Positions 55,091 through 64,000 of a stretch of DNA of 64,000 bases are shown here, one piece after another (positions within the stretch are counted from its first letter, which is position 1; each line of letters begins with the position of its first letter). The notes beneath the pieces were generated by a model. The model saw nothing but the letters and a program-made list of their open reading frames with translations. It was not told the DNA's origin and did not search any database. Source of the DNA: Nocardia ignorata NBRC 108230. Its GTDB lineage: Bacteria; Actinomycetota; Actinomycetes; Mycobacteriales; Mycobacteriaceae. The stretch spans positions 162,285-226,284 of the forward strand of contig NZ_BDBI01000008.1 of assembly GCF_001612905.1 (NCBI RefSeq). The letters are read 5' to 3'. The position numbers and the translations under genes were made by a program.

Positions 55091-55492
55091 TCAAGCCCGG
55101 CGGAGCAGGTAAGCCAGCAGGCAGACGGTCATACCGAGCAGTCCGAATATCGGTTGCCACCAGCAGAATCGACCGATCACGAACGGCTGGACCATGCCCC
55201 ATCCCATGAGGACGGCGCCGCTGCAGACGCCCACCATCGAGTCGATCGGGTCCGCGCGCAGAGCGAGAACTGTGGTGGCAGCCGTCGGCGCGCCGATGAT
55301 CGCGGCCAGCAGCAGCCCCGCCAGGACCGGACTGTTGAACGGCAGGCGCGCGGTGATCTCGTCGCCGAGATCGGCGGCGCCGCCGGCGAGGCCCACGGCG
55401 CCCACGAAGGCGGACAGGGCGACGAATCCGGCAGTGCCGACCAGGCCGGCGCGCAGAGCATGACGAGTCCTGCGTTGTTCGAAGGTCGACAT
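55091..55492 (-). CDS. Four-helix membrane protein, paralogue family copy 3
   Basis: Closely related to the protein at 32340-32789: MSTFEQRRTRHALRAGLVGT, AFVGAVGLAGG, LPFNSPVLAGLLLAA, VQPFVIGRFCWWQPIFGLLG and a short basic tail. It has four hydrophobic segments. GGGAGTAAT precedes the ATG. It lies upstream of the flavohemoglobin gene, so this family sits with the heme sensor at one locus and with a heme NO scavenger here. The function is unknown. Confidence 0.8.
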   Translation of the reverse strand: MSTFEQRRTRHALRAGLVGTAGFVALSAFVGAVGLAGGAADLGDEITARLPFNSPVLAGLLLAAIIGAPTAATTVLALRADPIDSMVGVCSGAVLMGWGMVQPFVIGRFCWWQPIFGLLGMTVCLLAYLLRRA

Positions 55493-55916
55493 AGCATTAC
55501 TCCCGGTGAGCTATCGGCCCCAGCCGAGCACGTCGGGCAGGTCGGCGCGGCACGCCGGTTACGCCCCTTTGCCGGAGCACAGACCGGTCTGGGGGCACCG
55601 CGACTTACCTTGCCCGTGTCAGCCAGTGTGCGCGGACACCTCGCCCTCCGCGACGGCCGTTATGCCTGTTCGGTGAGGACCAAATGCCCTAGGTGTGTCG
55701 CCCGCGGTGACGCCGCGCTCGAGGCCGCACGGCGATCAGTTGCGCCGCAGCATCGACGACAGAGTCTCGAGGCGTGCACCGGTAGGCCCTTCGTCCTGGA
55801 CATCCGCGCCGTGGATCGGGGACCGCAGCGGCCGAACGGCCCTGTTTTCGCGGGAGCCGGGGACGGAATCGTGAAAGGCGGATATCGAACGCCGTTGACA
55901 CATCGAGGAGATCGTG
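55493..55916. other. Intergenic region between membrane protein and CHAD gene
   Basis: The 424-bp divergent region shows no supportable gene. Its only clear element is a DosR-type box at 55675-55690. GAGGAG at 55905-55910 is the ribosome binding site of the CHAD gene. Confidence 0.5.
55675..55690. promoter_or_regulatory. Putative DosR box
   Basis: GAGGACCAAATGCCCT matches the box at 38556-38571 in its core GACCAAATGCC and keeps the spacing AGGAC-N4-TGCCC. It can serve the membrane protein/hmp unit and, less closely, the CHAD gene. Confidence 0.5.
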
Positions 55917-56894
55917 ATGAGCATCGAGACTCGAACGGACGCCGAGGCAGTGCCCGAGGGAGGGCAGGCGCAGGTGAGCCGGATGCTGGCCCGCTATCTG
56001 CACGCGCAGCGGGAAACCATCATGGACGGCCAGATCGCCGCGTGCCACGACGACCCGGACTCGGTGGTCGGGGTGGTCAAGGCTGCGCGCCGGGCCCGCT
56101 GTGCGCTCAGCGCACACCCGACGGCTGTCCGCAGACAGTCCGAAGTCCGTCGGCTCGTCGAGGAACTGCGGTGGCTCGGCATCACCACCGGCGCGGCGCA
56201 TGACCTGCGAGCCCAGTCGGCCCGACTACACGCGGCGGTGGATGTGCTCCGCCCGCGATACGTTCGAGGCCCGGTGCGAGAGAGAATGGCGGCCTATTTC
56301 GACGTCCGCATCCGTCCGGCGTGGACCGCGGCGCGAGATCTGCTCGCTGCACCCCGGTTCGTGACCGTCGTCGAGGACCTGATGGCCGAAGAGCGGTTGC
56401 TGCACACCGGTGTGGTGCCCGGGATCGATGAACCGGACAACTCCGTGGTCCTGGACGCGCTGCTCGGCCGGGTTCGGCGACGGATGCGAAGAGTCGGTTC
56501 GGCAAGGGGCGAGGACGCCATCGATGCCGCGATGCACGATCTGCGGAAATCGGTGCGGCGCACCCGGTACTACGTGGAGTCGGTCCGTGATCTGGACCCG
56601 TCCCGAAGTGACCAGACCGTGGCGGGCCTGATCGCTGTGCAGGATCTGCTCGGCGAGTACCAGGACGCGGTGGTGGCCAAGCATCATCTGATCCAGCTCA
56701 CCAGGGAAGCCGAGAACGCGGGGGAGTCCGCGTTCACCTATGGGCTGCTGCTGCAGCGCGAAATCGATCGCACCGCCGAACTCGCCGCGGCACTGCCCGG
56801 CACGTACTGGCGATCACTGCGCACTGCCCGTGTCATGGCCGACATCCATACCGGCACCGGCACCGGCGGCGCGGCTCCGCGAAAGACATCGTGA
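55917..56894 (+). CDS. CHAD-domain protein
   Basis: CHAD domains are helical bundles with conserved His and basic residues that bind polyphosphate. Here AARRARCALSAHPTAVRRQS and DAAMHDLRKSVRRTRYYVES give the two characteristic basic/His helices. No CYTH domain is fused. The ATG at 55917 follows GAGGAG; a GTG at 55914 is also possible. Polyphosphate links it loosely to the dormancy genes and the phosphatase fusion. Confidence 0.85.
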   Translation: MSIETRTDAEAVPEGGQAQVSRMLARYLHAQRETIMDGQIAACHDDPDSVVGVVKAARRARCALSAHPTAVRRQSEVRRLVEELRWLGITTGAAHDLRAQSARLHAAVDVLRPRYVRGPVRERMAAYFDVRIRPAWTAARDLLAAPRFVTVVEDLMAEERLLHTGVVPGIDEPDNSVVLDALLGRVRRRMRRVGSARGEDAIDAAMHDLRKSVRRTRYYVESVRDLDPSRSDQTVAGLIAVQDLLGEYQDAVVAKHHLIQLTREAENAGESAFTYGLLLQREIDRTAELAAALPGTYWRSLRTARVMADIHTGTGTGGAAPRKTS

Positions 56895-56919
56895 GAGTCA
56901 CAGAGCAGCGGTGTGGCCG

Positions 56920-57693
56920 CTAGCGAATGAAGATCACGTCGCCCAGGACGAAGGCCGCCACCGCGAAGATCAAGAAGGCGAACCACCGCTGTAGCCGCGC
57001 GACGTCGACTCGTTGTCCATAGCGGCCCGCGAGTAGCGATCCGCCGATGGCCGTAGCGGCGAAGACCGTGGCGATTCGCCAGTCGAGGCTGAGGCCACCG
57101 AGGTAGGCGAGGAAACCGGAGGCCGAGTTGGCGGTGACGATCACCAGGGAGGTGCCGATCGCCACCGACATCTCGATGCCGAGCAGCAGGACGAGGGCGG
57201 GAACGATGAGGAATCCGCCGCCGACGCCGAACAGGCCGGTCAGGAAACCGACGCCGAGGCCGACCGGAACGGCACGTGAGGTGCATCGACGCCAATCGAC
57301 GGTCGAGCCCTCCACTCGGCACGCGGTACCGATGCTGTTTTCACTCGCCAGCATCCGAGCTCCGGAGGCGACCATGACGAGCGCGAATCCGGCGAGGGTC
57401 AACGCTGGAGGAAGCTGGCGGTTCGCGGCGCTCCCGGCTAACGCGGCCGGCAGTCCGCTCACGGCGAACACGCCGGCGACCCGCCACTGGACTCGGCCGG
57501 ATCGCATCTTGGGAACAGCGCCCACCAGTGCGGAGAGACCCACCACCAGCAGTGACATCGGAACCGCCTGTCCGAGTGGAATCCCGAGCCCGTAAACCAG
57601 CCCCGGCACTGCGAGGATCGACCCACCGCCGCCCAACAGGCCGAGCAGGATTCCGATGACAGCACCCAGCAGCGCGGTGACGAGGATCGTCAT
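56920..57693 (-). CDS. TauE/SafE-family sulfite/sulfur-compound exporter
   Basis: Eight hydrophobic segments with two copies of the family repeat: LLGAVIGILLGLLGGGGSIL and LGVGFLTGLFGVGGGFLIVP. Such proteins move sulfite, sulfoacetate or other sulfur anions. Length 257 aa. It is the last gene of the unit CstR-like repressor, DUF302, TauE, so it should export a sulfur oxidation product. Confidence 0.9.
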   Translation of the reverse strand: MTILVTALLGAVIGILLGLLGGGGSILAVPGLVYGLGIPLGQAVPMSLLVVGLSALVGAVPKMRSGRVQWRVAGVFAVSGLPAALAGSAANRQLPPALTLAGFALVMVASGARMLASENSIGTACRVEGSTVDWRRCTSRAVPVGLGVGFLTGLFGVGGGFLIVPALVLLLGIEMSVAIGTSLVIVTANSASGFLAYLGGLSLDWRIATVFAATAIGGSLLAGRYGQRVDVARLQRWFAFLIFAVAAFVLGDVIFIR

Positions 57694-57753
57694 CGGTGAC
57701 TCCTTTCGAGCCCAGGTGCTGCGGTGCCTCGTCCGGGCCCGGCACTCTCGCGG

Positions 57754-58161
57754 TCAGTCTTCGGCGGTGGTCAATGCATCGATCGCGGACTGCAGGCGGC
57801 GGCCCGCGTCGTCGGCGATCGGCGCGAGCGCGGGTTCATCGGTGACCTGCACGAGTAGTTGCGGATTCATTGCCTCGACGTGAACCGTGCCCGGCGCGGC
57901 CGGATCCTCGCGCACGATCACATTGCACGGCAGCAGCAATCCGATCTGCCGGTTCACCTCTACAGCTCGGTGCGCCAGCGGCGGATTACAGGCGCCGAGG
58001 ATGAGATACCGCTCCATGTCGGTGCCGAGTTTGGCCTTCATGGTGGCTTGCATGTCGATCTCGGTCAGTACGCCGAAACCTTGTTCCTGCAAGGCCGCTC
58101 GGGTCCGAGCCACGGCTTCGTCGAAGGATGTTGTCAACGTGGTAGACACTGCGAGGTTCAT
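57754..58161 (-). CDS. DUF302-family protein
   Basis: The pattern SFDEAVARTRAALQEQGFGV, LTEIDMQATMKAKLG and LILGACNPPLAHRAVE is DUF302. A conserved Cys is in GACNP and another in LLLPCNVIV. The function is unknown, but genes of this family are common beside persulfide- and copper-responsive CsoR-type repressors. ATG 58161 follows CGGAGAT. It sits 55 bp after the repressor stop. Confidence 0.88.
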   Translation of the reverse strand: MNLAVSTTLTTSFDEAVARTRAALQEQGFGVLTEIDMQATMKAKLGTDMERYLILGACNPPLAHRAVEVNRQIGLLLPCNVIVREDPAAPGTVHVEAMNPQLLVQVTDEPALAPIADDAGRRLQSAIDALTTAED

Positions 58162-58216
58162 CGGTGATCTCCGTTCTCGTCGGTCCAGGTTGGTGGTCGG
58201 GAGCTTGCGGTTTCTG

Positions 58217-60761
<2,545 letters not shown>

Positions 60762-60770
60762 AAGACTCCT

Positions 60771-60788
60771 TATACGGGAGGGGGTATA
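60771..60788. promoter_or_regulatory. CsoR/CstR-type operator before mmpL
   Basis: TATACGGGAGGGGGTATA has TATAC/GTATA arms around a G-rich centre, 10 bp upstream of the MmpL GTG and overlapping its ribosome binding site region. Confidence 0.6.
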
Positions 60789-60902
60789 TTCTCGGGCGCG
60801 ATTCGCCCCGAGGAGTAGGGAATCGGTGGAGGCGCGGCGCCTCAGGCGGTGTGGCCGCTCGTTACTCGGCCGGGCGGCTCATCGTGCCCCCGGCTCGGGT
60901 GC

Positions 60903-61073
60903 TCAGCGGCCCAGGATGCGGCCGAAGATTCCACGGTCGCCGGTGTGGTCGGGTTGTGTCTCGCAGGTGCACCGCCGAGATGCGGGTACTGAGTTCATCA
61001 CGCCGGCGATGTGCGATCCGCAGCCGCCCCACGTGGTCTTCTTGCAGGTCGAACAGGTGACGGGGTAGCACAT
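60903..61073 (-). CDS. Cys-rich 56-residue protein, putative metal or sulfur binder
   Basis: The start MCYPVTCSTCKKTTWGGCGS holds Cys2, 7, 10 and 18, followed by His21 and a CTC pair (Cys35, Cys37). CxxC and CxC pairs suggest Zn or Fe binding or persulfide carriage. Similar short proteins are widespread in actinobacteria, but I know no assigned role. AGGAG precedes ATG 61073. It diverges from the CstB-like gene across two operators, so it belongs to the same regulon. Confidence 0.75.
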   Translation of the reverse strand: MCYPVTCSTCKKTTWGGCGSHIAGVMNSVPASRRCTCETQPDHTGDRGIFGRILGR

Positions 61074-61111
61074 GAGCTCCTCCTGGGAAGTGTGGGAATG
61101 TGAAACCAAAG

Positions 61112-61127
61112 ATACCCCGGGGGGTAC
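61112..61127. promoter_or_regulatory. CsoR/CstR-type operator 1 of divergent promoter
   Basis: ATACCCCGGGGGGTAC is a near-perfect palindrome between the Cys-rich gene and the CstB-like gene. Confidence 0.75.
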
Positions 61128-61131
61128 TTGC

Positions 61132-61147
61132 ATACCCTAGGGGGTAT
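61132..61147. promoter_or_regulatory. CsoR/CstR-type operator 2 of divergent promoter
   Basis: ATACCCTAGGGGGTAT lies 20 bp (two helical turns) from operator 1, allowing cooperative binding. Confidence 0.75.
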
Positions 61148-61206
61148 ATGGCAATCTGTCCACAGCGGCAGCGAGCACGTGTCGTTCGCGGAATGGAGGA
61201 AGCGTG

Positions 61207-62592
61207 ATGATTCTCGAGCAGTACTACCTCGAATGCCTGTCCCATGCCTCGTACCTGATCGGCGACGAGAGCACCGGCCGGGCCGTCGTCGTCGATCCGC
61301 GGCGCGATGTCACCGAGTATCTCGACGACGCACGGCGATTCGGGTTGACGATCGAAGGCGTCATCAACACGCATTTCCACGCGGATTTCGTCTCCGGGCA
61401 TCTCGAACTGCTCGAGGCGACCGGCGCGTGGATCGGATTCGGTGCCGCGGCCGAGACCGCCTACCCGATCCGCCGGCTCGCGCACGGCGAACGCGTCTCG
61501 CTGGGCGAGGTCGAGCTGGAGGTGTTGTCCACTCCCGGGCACACCTGGGAATCGATCAGCCTGCTGGTGCGCGAAAACCCGACGGCCCGGCCGACGGCGG
61601 TGCTGACCGGTGACTCGCTCTTCATCGGGGACGTGGGGCGACCCGACCTGGTCAACCTGGGCGACGGCTCCACCACCGACCTCGCGCGAGCGATGTACCG
61701 GACCATCCACGAGACTCTGCTGGCCCTGCCGGACTCGGTGATCGTCATGCCCGCGCACGGTGCGGGCTCCTCGTGCGGGAAGAACCTGTCCGCGGAGCTG
61801 ACCTCGACGATCGGGGAGCAGCGCAGAACCAATCCGTCGGTGCGGCCGATGAGCGAGGAATCCTTCGTCGCGCTGATCACCGACGGCCAGCCGGCGGTCC
61901 CGGAGTACTTCCACGTCGACGCGGCCCTCAACAAGGGCAACCGCGCGGTGCTGGATCCGCACCGTGCGATTCCGGAGTTCACCGCGCGGCAGGTTCGGGA
62001 CGAATCGGCCTCTGGCACAGTGATCCTCGATGCCCGTACCCCTGAGGATTTCGCCGCCGGGCATCTGCGCGGATCGGTGAATGTCGGTTTCGACGGCCGC
62101 TTCGCCGAAACCGGCGGAATGGTGGCCGGGATCGGTGACCGGATCGTACTGATCGCCTATCCCGGCGAAGAACAGGACGCCGCGCTGCGACTGGCCCGCA
62201 TCGGGTCCGACGAAGCGGTCGGCTACTTCACGGTCGACCACGACGGAGTCTTCCCCGCCGAGCTGGCGGATATCGTGCAGGCGGCACCGCGAACGACCGT
62301 CGAGCGGCTACGGCAGCTGCTCGACGCAGACCGGGTCGTCCTCGTCGACGTCCGCAATCCCGGCGAGCGGGAGTTCGGCTACATCCCCGAAGCGAAGCCC
62401 ATTCCGTTGGCACAGTTGCGTTCCAGGATCGGTGAGCTGCCTACCGGGGTGCCGATCGTGGTGCACTGCGCGGGTGGATGGCGCTCGAGTGTCGCAGCGT
62501 CACTGCTTCGCTCGCTGGGCATCGAACAGGTCAGCGACCTGGTCGGCGGCTACAACGCGTGGATCGATCACCGGGCGCCGGCGACGGCCTGA
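61207..62592 (+). CDS. CstB-like persulfide dioxygenase - rhodanese
   Basis: Residues 1-240 are a metallo-beta-lactamase domain of the persulfide dioxygenase type (INTHFHADFVSGH, TPGHTWESI, LTGDSLFIGDVGRPDL). Residues 255-355 are a rhodanese-like domain that lacks the active Cys (VLIAYPGEEQDAALRLARIG). Residues 365-460 are an intact rhodanese with IVVHCAGGWRSSV. This dioxygenase-pseudorhodanese-rhodanese order is that of CstB, which turns persulfides into thiosulfate. ATG 61207 has GGAGG 7 nt upstream; a GTG lies 3 bp before. Two CstR-type operators precede it. Confidence 0.92.
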   Translation: MILEQYYLECLSHASYLIGDESTGRAVVVDPRRDVTEYLDDARRFGLTIEGVINTHFHADFVSGHLELLEATGAWIGFGAAAETAYPIRRLAHGERVSLGEVELEVLSTPGHTWESISLLVRENPTARPTAVLTGDSLFIGDVGRPDLVNLGDGSTTDLARAMYRTIHETLLALPDSVIVMPAHGAGSSCGKNLSAELTSTIGEQRRTNPSVRPMSEESFVALITDGQPAVPEYFHVDAALNKGNRAVLDPHRAIPEFTARQVRDESASGTVILDARTPEDFAAGHLRGSVNVGFDGRFAETGGMVAGIGDRIVLIAYPGEEQDAALRLARIGSDEAVGYFTVDHDGVFPAELADIVQAAPRTTVERLRQLLDADRVVLVDVRNPGEREFGYIPEAKPIPLAQLRSRIGELPTGVPIVVHCAGGWRSSVAASLLRSLGIEQVSDLVGGYNAWIDHRAPATA

Positions 62593-62790
62593 CTTCGGCA
62601 ACGCTGCCGGCCGATCGCTCGCAGTCGAGGGCGAAGGGCGGTGCACTCCTTATCAAGCCAGCGAACGATACGTGGCGCCGGCGAACCTGATCGTCGAACC
62701 CCTTATGGTTTTCACCTCTTTCGGGTGAGGAGAGAGAGCACGAGGGAGTGTGATGCTGCATGCACCGGTCCGTCGAGCGAGGAGTATCAG

Positions 62791-63732
62791 ATGAGCACAA
62801 TGGTCGACGTCGACAACTTCACCAGGGTCGAGACGGACACGATGATCATGAAGATGCTGCCCATCATCGGCGGGCTCGGTGTGTTCCATCACGACCGTGA
62901 CCTGGCTCCGCTCGACGAGCAACCGGTCATCCGCCAGAATCGCGACACGTTGTACTCGGTCGCGGTCGTCTCGATCGCGGAGACCGGAGCGACACTCGTC
63001 GTCCCGGACGCCGGGACGCGGTATCTGTCGGTGATGGTGATCAACCAGGACCACTACATCAATCGGGTGATCCACCAGCCCGGCTCCTACGCATTGAACC
63101 GGAGCGAATTCGGCACCGACTATCTCGTGATCGCCGCGCGCATCCTCTTCGACCCCCACGATGCGCGGGATCTCGCCGAAGTGCACCGGCTCCAGGACGG
63201 TCTGACACTCGATGTCGGGCCGCAGCGAGAATTCGACTATCCCGACTACGACCGTGCCAGCCATCAACAGGTACGCGAGGCATTGCTGGCGCTGGGCAGG
63301 ACGATGAACGGCTTCACCAGGTCGTTCGGCAGCGCTGAGGAGGTCGACCCGGTCCATCACCTGATCGGCACCGCGGCGGGGTGGGGCGGCTTGCCGGACG
63401 CGGAGGCGGCCTACCTCAATATCGAGCCCGGTCTGCCGGTCGGCCGCTATTCCATGACCTTTCGCGACGTTCCGGCTGATGCGTTCTGGTCGCTGAGCGT
63501 CTACAACGGCGAGGGCTACTTCGAACCCGGTCCGAGCGGCGTCACCAATGTCAACTCGGTGTTCGCGGTCACCGACGAGGACGGCGCCACCACGATCCAT
63601 CTGGGCGAGTACGACGCTTCCGTGCCCAACGCCATCCCTCTCCCCGAGGGCTGGAATCTGCTGATCCGGCTCTACCGGCCGCGGCTGGTAGAGCTGGCCG
63701 CGTGGACGGTTCCGGAGATCGAACCCGCGTGA
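62791..63732 (+). CDS. DUF1254/DUF1214-domain protein
   Basis: The N-terminal half shows DUF1254 features (RQNRDTLYSVAVVSIAETGA, YLSVMVINQDHYINRVIHQP) and the C-terminal half DUF1214 (ADAFWSLSVYNGEGYFEPGP, LPEGWNLLIRLYRPR). The function of this two-domain family is unknown; many are secreted, but this one has no signal peptide and is shorter (313 aa). GAGGAG precedes ATG 62791. It stands alone. Confidence 0.88.
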   Translation: MSTMVDVDNFTRVETDTMIMKMLPIIGGLGVFHHDRDLAPLDEQPVIRQNRDTLYSVAVVSIAETGATLVVPDAGTRYLSVMVINQDHYINRVIHQPGSYALNRSEFGTDYLVIAARILFDPHDARDLAEVHRLQDGLTLDVGPQREFDYPDYDRASHQQVREALLALGRTMNGFTRSFGSAEEVDPVHHLIGTAAGWGGLPDAEAAYLNIEPGLPVGRYSMTFRDVPADAFWSLSVYNGEGYFEPGPSGVTNVNSVFAVTDEDGATTIHLGEYDASVPNAIPLPEGWNLLIRLYRPRLVELAAWTVPEIEPA

Positions 63733-63752
63733 CTCCACGTCCGCGCGCGATC

Positions 63753-64000
63753 TCAGGCTTCGATGTGAACCGCGGTGTCGCAGGGCAGCGGGACGTCCCA
63801 GGTCTGCCCGGGCCCCAGGGTGCGCTCCACATCCTCGACGAAGAGGCGGATGGGTGGTGCGGCGCTGGGGTGCAGGCGCAGCGTGACCCGGCTGTGGGTG
63901 ACGGTGATGGTGATCGGTTGTCCCCGGTAGGAGACTGTGAACTCGGTGCTGTCGAGTTCGGCGGGCAGGACCGGGTGCAGTCGTAGTGTGTCGTGGCGGG
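63753..64000 (-). CDS. GH65-type glycoside phosphorylase/hydrolase, C-terminal end (partial)
   Basis: The reverse strand is open from the window edge to a TGA at 63755-63753. It reads LRLHPVLPAELDSTEFTVSY, RGQPITITVTHSRVTLRLHP and a final LGPGQTWDVPLP, the beta-sandwich C-terminal domain of GH65 enzymes (maltose, trehalose or kojibiose phosphorylases). The active site lies outside the window, so the specificity cannot be told. Confidence 0.75.
   Translation of the reverse strand, partial: RHDTLRLHPVLPAELDSTEFTVSYRGQPITITVTHSRVTLRLHPSAAPPIRLFVEDVERTLGPGQTWDVPLPCDTAVHIEA

Overview
The window is GC-rich actinobacterial DNA with many GTG starts, ATGA/GTGA stop-start overlaps and close relatives of Mycobacterium tuberculosis dormancy proteins (DevR, DevS, Rv0079-, Rv1733c-, Rv2004c- and Acg-like). 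A Nocardia-like member of the Mycobacteriales fits best; this is an inference from gene content. I saw no rRNA, tRNA, CRISPR array or intact insertion sequence.

Layout. 0-4.2 kb: end of a membrane protein, then a three-gene unit (membrane protein, PCu(A)C copper chaperone lipoprotein, Tat-exported DyP peroxidase) and a frameshifted nucleotidyltransferase. 4.2-16.5 kb: a catabolic island of flavin monooxygenase, RidA, DUF1028, M20 amidohydrolase, aspartase/fumarase-type lyase, LysR regulator, NCS1 permease, TetR regulator, aldehyde dehydrogenase and a dimethylamine/trimethylamine-dehydrogenase-like flavoprotein. Two of its promoter regions share CATCTG/CAGATG sites, one with a perfect 15-bp inverted repeat. 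The substrate is unknown, but the oxidoreductase points to an N-alkylated amine. 16.8-18.7 kb: two MEDS-domain proteins, one with STAS and one with an anti-sigma kinase domain. 19-24.5 kb: secreted glycosidase with a bulb lectin domain, an ABC-F protein behind a structured leader with two tiny ORFs, decayed hydrolases and IS5/IS630 transposase remnants, and a nitrilase lacking its catalytic cysteine.

24.8-56.9 kb is a DosR-like dormancy/hypoxia region. It holds the devR-devS pair, five universal stress proteins, a ribosome hibernation factor, two PPOX-fold proteins, two Acg-type nitroreductases, a flavohemoglobin, a flavodoxin, a SulP transporter, an Rv2004c-like kinase, an Rv1733c-like membrane protein, a PEP-utilising enzyme, a PAP2-PhoD fusion, a CHAD protein, an ABC exporter and three paralogous four-helix membrane proteins. 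Palindromes of the form GGGAC-N4-GNCCC lie upstream of many of these units and match the DosR box pattern.

56.9-62.6 kb is a sulfur/persulfide module: a CstR-like repressor (two Cys, no His), DUF302 protein, TauE/SafE exporter, MmpL transporter, a 56-residue Cys-rich protein and a CstB-like persulfide dioxygenase-rhodanese. Four TACCC/GGGTA palindromes lie at its promoters. The window closes with a DUF1254/DUF1214 protein and the C-terminal end of a GH65-type glycoside phosphorylase/hydrolase.
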